Assembly (NCBI GenBank): GCA_947246475.1
Contig: CAMXSH010000020.1
Location: forward strand, 1 to 37,965
DNA length: 37,965 bases
Direction: 5' to 3'
From: an uncultured Roseburia sp.
Lineage (GTDB): Bacteria; Bacillota; Clostridia; Lachnospirales; Lachnospiraceae
This document shows, piece by piece, positions 24,941-32,728 of this stretch. Under the pieces are notes generated by a model. That model searched no databases and was not told the origin of the DNA. It was given only the letters and a program-made list of their open reading frames with translations. The number at the start of each line of letters is the position of its first letter. The stretch's first letter is position 1. A program made the translations under genes and the position numbers.

Positions 24941-25846
24941 ATGAGATTTGTGAAATATATCCTGGGTATGATTTTGATTAGTTTGTTTTTGTACAGCTGT
25001 GGGAAAAGCCAGCCAGATGTACAGGAGGGGAAATTTATTCTATACCAGGTAGAAGAAGACGGAAGCGGATTGAGGAAAACACTGTATGAGGTTCAGGCGG
25101 AATATGAGGATACAGTGGGCATTGTGGAGGAACTGCTGGATAAGTATAAGAACGTGGATATCCGTGATTTTCAGATCAAGGAAAAACAGCTGTCTCTATA
25201 TTTTTCAACAGCTTACAAAAATTTGCATGGAATTGAAGAGGTGCTTCAGCGGGCGGCCATTGTAAAGACGCTATGTCAGGTTGAAGGAGTAGAATATGTG
25301 GAGTTTTTTGTGGATGATATTTCCCTGCTGATCGACGGTGAGCCTGTGGGAGTCATGAGTTCCCTTTCTTTTCTGGACTCTATCGGAGGGGACGGCGATA
25401 CACAGGATAAATATGTGACACTGTATTTTTCAGATAACTCTGGAATGGGAATGAAGGAAGTGAATTCCAAACTTACCCATGATATGACGGTGCCGCTGGC
25501 AAGGCTTTTGATCCAGCAGCTTCTGAATGGACCGGAAGAATTAGAGGATGTGAATACTTCAGACCTCAAGCAGACGATTCCCGACGGTACCACGCTGAAT
25601 TCCCTGACGATCCGGGATAACGTGTGTTACGTAGATTTTAGCAGGGAGTTTCAAAATATTCAGACAGAAATAAAGAGTGAGATTGTGATATATAGTATTG
25701 TCAATACGCTGTGTGAACTTTCAGATGTTAATAAAGTACAGTTTACCATTGACGGAGAGCAGAAAAAGACCTATGGGGACACAAAAAAATTTAATATCCC
25801 TTTTGAGCGGAATCTCGATTTGGTAAGCGGAGGCAGTAAGGGGTGA
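24941..25846 (+). CDS. GerMN-domain lipoprotein
   Basis: About 301 residues with a lipoprotein signal: a hydrophobic stretch then lipobox LYSC (Cys near 22). Two GerMN-like domains: the first around 40-140 (VGIVEELLDKY...LSLYFSTAYKNL) and a second, better one around 155-285 (LYFSDNSGMGM...LARLLIQQLLNGPEE...LTIRDNVCYVDFSREF). GerMN domains occur in spore germination protein GerM and in envelope lipoproteins beside two-component systems. ATG 24941 was chosen for the better signal peptide; ATG 24929 is in frame too, and neither has ideal spacing. It overlaps comEC. Probably made with the kinase, perhaps as an extracytoplasmic partner. Confidence 0.86.
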   Translation: MRFVKYILGMILISLFLYSCGKSQPDVQEGKFILYQVEEDGSGLRKTLYEVQAEYEDTVGIVEELLDKYKNVDIRDFQIKEKQLSLYFSTAYKNLHGIEEVLQRAAIVKTLCQVEGVEYVEFFVDDISLLIDGEPVGVMSSLSFLDSIGGDGDTQDKYVTLYFSDNSGMGMKEVNSKLTHDMTVPLARLLIQQLLNGPEELEDVNTSDLKQTIPDGTTLNSLTIRDNVCYVDFSREFQNIQTEIKSEIVIYSIVNTLCELSDVNKVQFTIDGEQKKTYGDTKKFNIPFERNLDLVSGGSKG

Positions 25847-28038
25847 GGAGGAACATGTTTCGCAGACCGTTGTTTGTCGTTTTTTTATTGCAGATATTGT
25901 TTATTGGTGTTTGGTATCATATATCTGGCAGAGAAGAGAGCCCCCCGCAGGAAGACATCCCGGTAGAATGCGTGGGGCGTGTAGGTGAGATACGCATCGG
26001 GACATCCGGAAAAATGCTGGTACTATCGGATGTAAAGGCAAAACGTAAGGATACAGGCAGGGAAATTCTCGCAGATCTGTGTATCGTCTATGATTTTTCT
26101 GATAAACATCTATTTTCAAATTCCAAGATCGGAAATACAATTCATATCCAGGGAGTATATTCTACCTTTCAAGCTGTATCAAATCCTGGCGGTTTTGATG
26201 AAAACTTGTATTATAAAAGCCAGGGGATAAATGCAAAAATTTTTGCCGATTCCCTGGAGATTGTCGATGACCGCCTTGATTTTTTCCAGCAGGGCTTATT
26301 TCTGTTGCGCCAGCAGGCGATGGAACAGCTTCTGGAGGTGATGGAAGAGCGGGATGCTGGTGTGCTCGGCGCTATGATTCTGGGAGAAAAATCTTATCTT
26401 CCGGAGGACAGGAAAGAGCAGTTCCAGAAAACAGGCATTGGTCATCTGCTGGCGATCTCGGGGCTTCATGTGTCACTTTTAGGCGCTGGACTGTTCTTTT
26501 TTCTACGCAGTTACTGTCTTCCTATGAGAAAGGCCGTGGTGGTTACGGTGGTATTTCTATTTTTATACGGGCAGTTTACCGGCTTTCCGGTGGCGACAGA
26601 ACGGGCTGTGCTGATGATGGTCTGCGGGCTTTTAGCCAGGTATACTGGACGGTGTTATGATGCACTTTCGGCGATGGCCCTCAGCGGGATCATCACGTTA
26701 ATACAGCAGCCACTCCAGCTGTTCCAGTGTGGATTTATTCTTTCCTATACAGCCATAGCCGGAATTGTCCTGTTCTCTCCGGTGATGGAAAAACTCAGTC
26801 CTTATTTTAAGAAAAATGGATTTTGGGGAAAGATGCTGCAGGCGGTGTTGTCTTCTATCTCTGTATTTCTGGTTACCATGCCGGTTATGCTCTGGTTTTT
26901 TTATGAAATATCACCCTATGCCGTTCTGGCAAATCTTGTGGTTCTTCCCTTACTTTCCCTGCTGGTGGGAGCAGGTGTATTCGGCTGCGTTCTATCATTC
27001 TTCTGGAAGGCGGCAGGGGGCTTTCTTCTTTCTACAGTTCATTATATTCTTCGTTTTTATGAAATGGTTTGTCTGGCAGTGGAGGAACTTCCGGGCTGTA
27101 GTGTCGTGACCGGACGCCCGGCGCCAGGATTAATCTTGTTTTATTATGTGATTCTTGCAGGTGGGATCTTTCTGTATGTGAAATGGGATAAAAAATGGAC
27201 TATCTTAATCGCTGGTATGCTGCTGGCTGGAATCCTTTTGCTTTTTCCACCCAGTATTCCTTTTTTGTATATCCAGCTGGATGTGGGGCAGGGGGATTGT
27301 GCTGTGATCCTGTGTGGGGAGAAAACCTATCTGATCGACGGTGGCAGTACTTCCGAAAAAGAGGTGGGGAAATATGTGATCTCCAGAAGCCTTAAATACT
27401 ATGGAAGGAGCCGGATCGATGCTGTATTTATTACCCACAGCGATGCCGACCACACGAATGGAATCCTGGAGCTGGCAGCAAATCAGAAAAATTGGGACAT
27501 AAGAATCGAAAAAATAATTATGCCCGAAATACAAAAGATAGATGCGGGATATAAAATGCTATGCCGCAGTTTTAAGTCATATAATATAAAAGGTAATAAA
27601 ATGAAAAAGGGAGACCTGCTGTCCTGCCAGGCACTGCGTATCCGCTGCGTCCATCCAGCCCCGGATTATGAATGGGAGAGTGAGAACGATTATTCCCTGA
27701 CCCTGGACATTACATACCGGGATCTGAGGATTTTAGTAACAGGGGATCTGGAACAGGAGGGTGAAAATGCGGTAGGTACACTGCGGGGTGGTTATGATCT
27801 GCTGAAAGTGGGGCACCATGGCTCAAAAACTTCTACTTCCCAGGAATTTCTTGCGATGGTGTCACCCCGGTATGCAGTAATCTCTGCGGGAAAAAAGAAC
27901 CGGTATGGACATCCCTCCCCAGAGACGGTAAAGAAACTTAGGGCTGCCAGCGTGCGGATCCGTAATACCATGGAATGCGGGGCTGTGTTTGCGGAATGGC
28001 GCTCAGGAAAGAGGGTCTATGGATTCCGGGAAAAGTGA
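25843..28038 (+). CDS. comEC: ComEC/Rec2-family DNA-uptake channel
   Basis: A 731-residue polytopic protein that carries single-stranded DNA across the membrane. N-terminal DUF4131-like OB region (about 30-160), central competence domain with multiple TM helices (LGEKSYLPEDRKEQFQKTGIGHLLAISGLHVSLLG, read in parts, about 175-215), and a C-terminal metallo-beta-lactamase-fold domain (QLDVGQGDCAVI, HSDADHTNG, LVTGDLE, VGHHGSKTS, YGHP). All metal-site motifs are intact. GTG 25843 overlaps the previous stop (GTGA) and has GGAGG 9 nt upstream; ATG 25855 is an alternative. With comEA complete too, the DNA-uptake core looks functional; pilus genes are not in the window. Confidence 0.94.
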   Translation: MRRNMFRRPLFVVFLLQILFIGVWYHISGREESPPQEDIPVECVGRVGEIRIGTSGKMLVLSDVKAKRKDTGREILADLCIVYDFSDKHLFSNSKIGNTIHIQGVYSTFQAVSNPGGFDENLYYKSQGINAKIFADSLEIVDDRLDFFQQGLFLLRQQAMEQLLEVMEERDAGVLGAMILGEKSYLPEDRKEQFQKTGIGHLLAISGLHVSLLGAGLFFFLRSYCLPMRKAVVVTVVFLFLYGQFTGFPVATERAVLMMVCGLLARYTGRCYDALSAMALSGIITLIQQPLQLFQCGFILSYTAIAGIVLFSPVMEKLSPYFKKNGFWGKMLQAVLSSISVFLVTMPVMLWFFYEISPYAVLANLVVLPLLSLLVGAGVFGCVLSFFWKAAGGFLLSTVHYILRFYEMVCLAVEELPGCSVVTGRPAPGLILFYYVILAGGIFLYVKWDKKWTILIAGMLLAGILLLFPPSIPFLYIQLDVGQGDCAVILCGEKTYLIDGGSTSEKEVGKYVISRSLKYYGRSRIDAVFITHSDADHTNGILELAANQKNWDIRIEKIIMPEIQKIDAGYKMLCRSFKSYNIKGNKMKKGDLLSCQALRIRCVHPAPDYEWESENDYSLTLDITYRDLRILVTGDLEQEGENAVGTLRGGYDLLKVGHHGSKTSTSQEFLAMVSPRYAVISAGKKNRYGHPSPETVKKLRAASVRIRNTMECGAVFAEWRSGKRVYGFREK

Positions 28039-28060
28039 CGAAGTGAGAAATAAATTGGTG

Positions 28061-28089
28061 GTGACAGGAGGTCAAAAACGGAGTATACT
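28061..28089 (+). promoter_or_regulatory. Promoter for the lipoprotein gene (and holA)
   Basis: GTGACA (28061-28066), 17-bp spacer and TATACT (28084-28089), 67 bp before the start at 28156. It gives the inserted gene its own expression. Confidence 0.6.
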
Positions 28090-28155
28090 ATAATGGACGA
28101 GGCAGCATTGTAATGGTGAAGATGGATGATTAAAAAGATGGAAGCAGGTGGAATT

Positions 28156-29031
28156 ATGAAGAATAGTACATTAAGGGCAGTTGTTTATATCGGTGTTATT
28201 GCCTTTTGTGTACTGTCTGCGTGGGGCTGCGGGGGAGAATATAAGAATGAACCGGCAAAACCGGATGTTTCTGAAAACAGGGAAAATATAACTGTTACAG
28301 AGAAGCCACAAAAGAAAAACTGGAATCCATATTTTCCATATAGCTCAGATCAGGAAATCCTTTTTGAGGGACGTTATTATTTTTCCGAGTTGTTAGAAAA
28401 GCAAACAACAGTTTACGTAAAAAAGGAAAGTTCAGGAGAAAAGGGTGAGATATGGCATATTACGTTTAAGCGGGTTGAATATGATTCCTACGATTCAGAT
28501 GGAAGGTATCCGATGCCAGATGAGTGCCTGGATTTTTATTATTTCCTGATTCAGGATGATATCATATACTGGTATAGTATGCCTGAAATGCCAGCAGAAG
28601 AAAAGAAGGCTTTTTGTGAAGAGGGAGTACTTCCAAAAGATTATATCCATATTGTCTGCCAGGAAAATGAAAAGAAAGATGTTCTCTCAGATGATGAATC
28701 CGGCGATCATGAGGAAATTTCTGTGTGCGGAAGGGATAAAAACATCAGGCAGTATAAGTCCTGGTATGTGAAACCCGACTTTTCAGATACCAATAGTATA
28801 TATACATTTGTATTTAAAAAGAATGCAGGACTTATTGCTTATCGAAACAGTTGGACGGCAGCAGGAAAAAACGCTGTTCAATTATGGGACGGAAATCATG
28901 TTGCATTAAAAGAATCAAAAAAAGATTCAGGAGATTATTGGAAAGAATTTATTTATAAAAACAGTACTTGCAATTTGCAGACAGGAGGCAGAAGCTTTGA
29001 AGACGATTGCAGAACAGATCAAATCCGGTGA
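28156..29031 (+). CDS. Putative lipoprotein of unknown function
   Basis: 291 residues with a lipoprotein-type N-terminus (MKNSTLRAVVYIGVIAFCVLSAWGC, lipobox AWGC in the last four; quoted in parts) and a polar, acidic body with many Tyr and Asp. No domain recognised. ATG 28156 follows AGGTGG. The last 24 residues run across the holA ribosome-binding site and past its start codon by 35 bp, reading sequence that is non-coding or out of frame; the protein may therefore have lost its natural end. It separates comEC from holA, which are usually neighbours, and has its own promoter: signs of an insertion. Confidence 0.7.
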   Translation: MKNSTLRAVVYIGVIAFCVLSAWGCGGEYKNEPAKPDVSENRENITVTEKPQKKNWNPYFPYSSDQEILFEGRYYFSELLEKQTTVYVKKESSGEKGEIWHITFKRVEYDSYDSDGRYPMPDECLDFYYFLIQDDIIYWYSMPEMPAEEKKAFCEEGVLPKDYIHIVCQENEKKDVLSDDESGDHEEISVCGRDKNIRQYKSWYVKPDFSDTNSIYTFVFKKNAGLIAYRNSWTAAGKNAVQLWDGNHVALKESKKDSGDYWKEFIYKNSTCNLQTGGRSFEDDCRTDQIR

Positions 29032-29974
29032 TTTGTCCCGGTTTCATTTGATCTATGGAGAAGAGCCCTACATGGTCCGGTATTATAAAAATAAACTGAA
29101 AACAATGCTGTCCCAGGAGGGGGATGACATGAATGTCTCATCTTTTGAGGGAAATGGATTCCCCCTGGAGGAAGTTAGCTCTCTCGGAAGCACGCTGCCT
29201 TTTTTTGCCGAAAAGCGTCTGATACTTATGGAAAATACGGAATTGTTTAAATCATCCAGTGAGATGGCGGATCTGCTGGAGAGCTTTCCTGATACTACAT
29301 ATGTAGTGTTTGTGGAAAAAAAGGTGGATAAAAGAAACCGCCTCTATAAATGGATACAGAAGAACGGCTGTGTGACAGAATGTGCTCTCCAGCAGGAAAG
29401 AGAGCTGCTTCCCTGGATGGCGCGCTATCTTAAAAGCAATGGAAAGAGTATCTCCAAAAGAACGGCGGAGTATTTGATCTCAAAAATCGGTTTTCAGATG
29501 GATGGTATCGTGAATGAACTGGACAAGCTGATCGGATATGTAGGAGACCGGGAGGAAATAACGGTTGCGGACGTGGATGCCATCTGTTCTGGTCAGGTGG
29601 TGGGAAAGATTTTTGATATGATCGATTCAGTGATCGCCGGGGAGCAGGAAAAGGTATTCCGGCTGTACGGTGACCTGCTGGAACTGAAGGAGCCGCCTCT
29701 TGTCATTCTGCATCTGCTGGGAAGGCATATTAACATACTGATCCAGATGAAAGAGATCGGAGGGAGCCTGCCCGACAGGGATATTGCAAAAAAGGCAGGG
29801 ATTCCCTATTTTACCGTGAAAAAGTATAAGAGCCAGGCAAAACATTTTTCTAAAAAAACGCTGCACCAGCTGCTGGAGGAGCGGGCAGATTATGAAGAAC
29901 GGTTTAAAACCGGCAGGCTGGGGGAGCGGCTGGTGGCAGAATTCTTTCTTGTAAAAGCATTGACAAAAGCGTGA
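28997..29974 (+). CDS. holA: DNA polymerase III subunit delta
   Basis: The clamp-loader subunit that opens the beta clamp, 325 residues. The family's opening GDLSRFHLIYGEEPYMVRYYKNKL is clear, followed by SLGSTLPFFAEKRLILMENTELF and VVFVEKKVDKRNRLYKWI in the AAA+-like domain, and the helical collar (LHLLGRHINILIQMKEI, KKTLHQLLEERADYEERFKTGRL). The start is TTG 28997 behind AGGAGGC; no ATG is available nearby. It overlaps the upstream lipoprotein gene by 35 bp. The length is normal. Confidence 0.93.
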   Translation: MKTIAEQIKSGDLSRFHLIYGEEPYMVRYYKNKLKTMLSQEGDDMNVSSFEGNGFPLEEVSSLGSTLPFFAEKRLILMENTELFKSSSEMADLLESFPDTTYVVFVEKKVDKRNRLYKWIQKNGCVTECALQQERELLPWMARYLKSNGKSISKRTAEYLISKIGFQMDGIVNELDKLIGYVGDREEITVADVDAICSGQVVGKIFDMIDSVIAGEQEKVFRLYGDLLELKEPPLVILHLLGRHINILIQMKEIGGSLPDRDIAKKAGIPYFTVKKYKSQAKHFSKKTLHQLLEERADYEERFKTGRLGERLVAEFFLVKALTKA

Positions 29975-29988
29975 AAAAATGGTAAAAA
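29960..29988 (+). promoter_or_regulatory. Candidate promoter of tRNA-Ser
   Basis: TTGACA (29960-29965) inside the last codons of holA, then 17 bp and TAAAAA (29983-29988), about 50 bp before the tRNA. The -35 is perfect, the -10 weak. Confidence 0.45.
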
Positions 29989-30039
29989 TATATAGGTGCT
30001 GTTAGGCAGCATCAAAGTTCGACGGCGTCGGGCTGAACT

Positions 30040-30125
30040 GGAGACGTATCGAAGTGGTCATAACGAGAACGACTCGAAATCGTTTTGCCTTCACGGGCAC
30101 GTGGGTTCGAATCCCACCGTCTCCG
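30040..30125 (+). tRNA. tRNA-Ser (anticodon CGA)
   Basis: An 86-nt class II tRNA. Acceptor GGAGACG pairs with CGTCTCC, the anticodon stem ACGAC/ATCGT carries loop CTCGAAA (anticodon CGA, reads UCG), the long variable arm pairs around GCC/GGC, and the T arm is GTGGG-TTCGAAT-CCCAC. The discriminator base is G; CCA is not encoded. Confidence 0.95.
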
Positions 30126-30158
30126 CTTACAGAGGGTGACATAGTTCCCCAATAACTG

Positions 30159-30191
30159 CTGACATTTGTTTATTACAGATGTCAGTTTTTT
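30159..30191 (+). terminator. Terminator after tRNA-Ser
   Basis: CTGACAT (30159-30165) and ATGTCAG (30179-30185) form a 7-bp stem followed by six T residues. It ends the tRNA transcript before the next promoter. Confidence 0.8.
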
Positions 30192-30222
30192 CTTTCAGGC
30201 AGGAATTTTCATTATGCCAGCC

Positions 30223-30251
30223 TTGCGTAAAGATCGAAGGTGTAGTATAAT
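30223..30251 (+). promoter_or_regulatory. Promoter of the YaiI-like gene
   Basis: TTGCGT (30223-30228), a 17-bp spacer and a perfect TATAAT (30246-30251), 25 bp before the start codon. Confidence 0.75.
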
Positions 30252-30276
30252 TTGCATGAAAAGGGGGATTTTGTGT

Positions 30277-30723
30277 ATGAAAATTTATGTAGATGCGGAC
30301 GCCTGCCCGGTAGTATCCATTGTGGAGCAGGTGGCTGAGGAATATGAAATTGAGGTTATGCTTTTATGCGACACGAATCATGTACTGAATTCCCATTACA
30401 GTGAGGTGAAGATCATCGGGGCCGGGGCGGATGCCGTAGATTTTGCCTTGATAAATCTTTGCAAAAAGGATGACATTGTTGTAACCCAGGATTATGGTGT
30501 GGCGGCAATGGCTCTTGGAAAGGGAGCATATGCGATACATCATTCTGGAAAATGGTATACTGATGAAAATATAGACCAATTGCTTATGGAACGGCATTTA
30601 GGGAAAAAAGCAAGAAGGGCTTCTGGAAAAAATCATTTGAAGGGACCGAAAAAACGTACTGAAGATGATGACGTGAGATTTTATCAATCCTTTCAGAAAT
30701 TAATAATGAGTATTGTGGCATAA
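30277..30723 (+). CDS. YaiI/UPF0178 (DUF188) family protein
   Basis: 148 residues with a PIN-like fold expected. The opening MKIYVDADACPVVSIVEQVAEE carries the family's DADACPV motif; later conserved parts are GADAVDFALINLCKKDDIVVTQDYGVAAMAL, HHSGKWYTDENIDQLLMERH and KGPKKRTEDDDVRFYQSFQKLI. The conserved aspartates resemble those of nuclease folds, but no activity is established. ATG 30277 lies 9 nt after AAGGGGG; ATG 30166 and 30256 would include the promoter region. Monocistronic with its own promoter. Confidence 0.92.
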   Translation: MKIYVDADACPVVSIVEQVAEEYEIEVMLLCDTNHVLNSHYSEVKIIGAGADAVDFALINLCKKDDIVVTQDYGVAAMALGKGAYAIHHSGKWYTDENIDQLLMERHLGKKARRASGKNHLKGPKKRTEDDDVRFYQSFQKLIMSIVA

Positions 30724-30730
30724 AAATTCT

Positions 30731-30740
30731 TACAAATGTA
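30731..30740. promoter_or_regulatory. Second TACAnnTGTA box
   Basis: TACAAATGTA, a perfect BlaI/MecI/CopY-type operator core, 7 bp after the YaiI-like stop. Together with the box at 30878-30887 it brackets the repressor remnant. Confidence 0.4.
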
Positions 30741-30798
30741 ATATCAAAGGGCAGAAGATCTATGACAGCACTTGTATTTCTATCTAGTTTGTATTGCT

Positions 30799-30855
30799 TT
30801 AGGACTCTATCATCACTTCAAATTCTGTTTCTGAAATCCGTGGCAATGCTTTCAT
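30799..30855 (-). pseudogene. 5' remnant of a BlaI/MecI/CopY-family repressor gene
   Basis: On the minus strand an 18-codon frame starts at ATG 30855-30853 with a perfect AAGGAGGA 7 nt upstream and reads MKALPRISETEFEVMIES, then TAA. The first 15 residues match the start of the BlaI/MecI/CopY winged-helix family, whose N-termini read approximately LPKISEAEWEVMK (from memory). The rest of the ~120-residue protein is missing; no continuation was found in the other frames down to 30724. Its promoter and operator are intact, so the site is still likely bound by a relative of the repressor elsewhere, or the fragment marks a deletion. Confidence 0.7.
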
Positions 30856-30877
30856 TTTTGAATCCTCCTTTATATTC

Positions 30878-30922
30878 TACAACTGTAATATAAATTATAA
30901 AATGAACTGCAGGAAATATCAA
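30878..30922 (-). promoter_or_regulatory. Promoter with TACAnnTGTA operator for the repressor remnant
   Basis: Minus-strand TTGATA (30917-30922), 17-bp spacer and TATAAT (30894-30899), followed by the palindrome TACAACTGTA (30878-30887) between the -10 and the ribosome-binding site. Operator placement is that of autoregulated BlaI/CopY-type genes. Confidence 0.7.
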
Positions 30923-31043
30923 ATTTTTGCTATTATTTTCTAGTAAATCTGTTTGAAAATAGATAGACAAAGAAAAATATTATTTTGCCATATTTATAGA
31001 ATATTTTTGCATTATATTGTAATAAAATATATCGTTGAAGGAC

Positions 31044-31072
31044 TTGAAATATTTTTTTTTAGGTGATATACT
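31044..31072 (+). promoter_or_regulatory. L,D-transpeptidase promoter with a T9 spacer tract
   Basis: TTGAAA (31044-31049), a 17-bp spacer that contains nine consecutive T (31052-31060), and extended -10 TGA-TATACT (hexamer 31067-31072). The region from 30923 to 31043 is AT-rich without any recognisable gene. Confidence 0.7.
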
Positions 31073-31109
31073 TGACGAGACAGGGATATGAAAGGTGGAT
31101 ATGTTCGTT

Positions 31110-32477
31110 ATGAAGAACAAGAAAGTTTTAGTAATCGCTGGAATAATCGCGGGTGTAGCATTCTTATGCCTTGTTGGATTATTCTTTTTTAATAGCCGGG
31201 AGTATTTTTTTGGTCAGTTTGGAAGAAAAACATATATCAGCAATACAGATGTCAGTTCTATGACAGTGGAAGAAGCAGTTGCTGTCATGAATGAGTCCAG
31301 GGGATTCACTGTACAGTTTTCCAAAGATGGAAAGGTACATGATATTGATATATCGGATGCCGTGACCCGTGAATTTTCCAGGGACGAGGTGGTTGAGTGC
31401 AAAGATAACCTGACTTTCGCGGAGTATCTGCTGGGGCAGGAAAAAGATTTTCAGGTGAAGCCGGCACAGTCTACGGTGGATGAGGAGAAACTGCGCAGCA
31501 TTTTACAGCGTGCCCTTCCCCCAGAAACCACCAAGACGAAAGACGCATATATAGATGAAGAGTTTCAGCTTGTGCCTGAAGTATTTGGAGATCAGGTAAA
31601 TTTTGATGAACTTATCCATAATATCAAAGAGGGCGTAAATACAGGTTTGAAACTGGATTATAAGCTGGAAGATTATTACATTCAGCCCAAATTTACAAAA
31701 GAGAGTGAAAATATAGTCAAGACGGTAGAAGAAATCTCTACCTATAAGGCAATGAAGATTGTCTACCAGTTTGGTGAAGACAGTGAGGTCATTGACTGGG
31801 ATAAATTAAAAAAATATCTGGTCTACAATCCTGATACTGCAGTACTTACGCTAAAGACCAAATGGGTGAATAATTTTGTGCGTCGTATGGGTCAAAAATA
31901 TAACACATTTAATAAAACCAGGAAGTTTAAGACCACCAAGGATGGCACCGTTAAGATCCATGGCGGGATTATGGGATGGTGGATCAATGAAGACGATACA
32001 GTGAAGCAGTTAAAGAAGCTTTTGAAAAATAAGAAGAGTAAAAACGTTGAACCAGTATACCGGAATATTGCGGCACAGCACGGTGAGGATGACATCGGAG
32101 ATACGTATATTGAGATCAGCATTAAGAGACAGCATGTCTGGTTCTATAAGAATGGTAAATTGAAACTTGATTCGAAGACGGTGACAGGAAAGCTCACCAA
32201 AGACCGGAAAACTACAGTCGGAGTTCACCGGATCTATGGAAAACAGCGTGACCGTTATCTGGGAACGATGGCAGTACAGGGATACCGTTCCTTTGTACAT
32301 TACTGGATGCCGTTTAACTGGGATGGACAGGGACTGCACGATGCAACCTGGCGCAATAAGTTCGGCGGCGATATTTATAAGACCGGCGGTTCCCATGGCT
32401 GTGTAAATCTGCCCTATGACTTTGCGGGAAAATTATATGATGAGATAAGCATTGGAACGCCAGTGGTAGTATATTAG
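31110..32477 (+). CDS. L,D-transpeptidase (YkuD family) with membrane anchor
   Basis: A peptidoglycan cross-linking or wall-modifying enzyme of about 455 residues. N-terminal TM anchor at about 6-27 (VLVIAGIIAGVAFLCLVGLFFF), a peptidoglycan-binding/PG4-like stalk region at about 40-320 (SNTDVSSMTVEEAVAVMNE is the typical repeat start) and a C-terminal YkuD domain (YIEISIKRQHVWFYKNGKL) with the catalytic motif GGSHGCVNLPYDFA. ATG 31110 was chosen because GGTGG (31094-31098) is 11 nt upstream; ATG 31101 and GTG 31095 sit too close. Terminator at 32495-32537. Expression may be tuned by the T9 promoter spacer. Confidence 0.92.
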   Translation: MKNKKVLVIAGIIAGVAFLCLVGLFFFNSREYFFGQFGRKTYISNTDVSSMTVEEAVAVMNESRGFTVQFSKDGKVHDIDISDAVTREFSRDEVVECKDNLTFAEYLLGQEKDFQVKPAQSTVDEEKLRSILQRALPPETTKTKDAYIDEEFQLVPEVFGDQVNFDELIHNIKEGVNTGLKLDYKLEDYYIQPKFTKESENIVKTVEEISTYKAMKIVYQFGEDSEVIDWDKLKKYLVYNPDTAVLTLKTKWVNNFVRRMGQKYNTFNKTRKFKTTKDGTVKIHGGIMGWWINEDDTVKQLKKLLKNKKSKNVEPVYRNIAAQHGEDDIGDTYIEISIKRQHVWFYKNGKLKLDSKTVTGKLTKDRKTTVGVHRIYGKQRDRYLGTMAVQGYRSFVHYWMPFNWDGQGLHDATWRNKFGGDIYKTGGSHGCVNLPYDFAGKLYDEISIGTPVVVY

Positions 32478-32494
32478 TATATTAGCACCAAAAC

Positions 32495-32537
32495 AGGCTG
32501 TGGATCAGTATCAGACGTACTGGTCTGCAGCCTTTTT
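32495..32537 (+). terminator. Terminator of the L,D-transpeptidase gene
   Basis: GGCTGTGGATCAGTA (32496-32510) pairs with TACTGGTCTGCAGCC (32518-32532) over 15 positions, including wobbles and one imperfect pair, followed by TTTTT. Confidence 0.75.
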
Positions 32538-32645
32538 ATATGAATAGGAAAGTTTTCAATTTTGCAGAGCAATTCCGCAGGATCTGACAGACCACAGCAA
32601 TACTTGATGATACATTTAATAGCATACAAAATGATAAAAGCTGCG

Positions 32646-32673
32646 ATTCACGTAACTAGATTAACCATTCACG
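32646..32673 (+). promoter_or_regulatory. Candidate LytTR binding site (21-bp-phased direct repeat)
   Basis: ATTCACG at 32646-32652 is repeated at 32667-32673, exactly 21 bp apart (two helical turns), upstream of the LytTR regulator gene. Tandem short repeats with 21-22 bp spacing are typical of AgrA-like LytTR targets. The exact sequence is not the AgrA consensus. Confidence 0.5.
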
Positions 32674-32693
32674 AAGTGGGCATTAGAAATTCC

Positions 32694-32699
32694 TATAAT
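32694..32699 (+). promoter_or_regulatory. TATAAT -10 element of the LytTR operon
   Basis: A perfect -10 with no -35 at the expected position (ACGAAG at 32671-32676); the second direct repeat overlaps that place, as in activator-dependent promoters. Confidence 0.55.
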
Positions 32700-32728
32700 T
32701 TATCCGATAAGTTAGATGAGAACTGGAG

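Noticed and set aside
32538-32728. Possible agrD-like signal peptide gene upstream of the LytTR regulator
   Set aside because: No start codon with a ribosome-binding site and no short frame with the expected amphipathic-Cys pattern.
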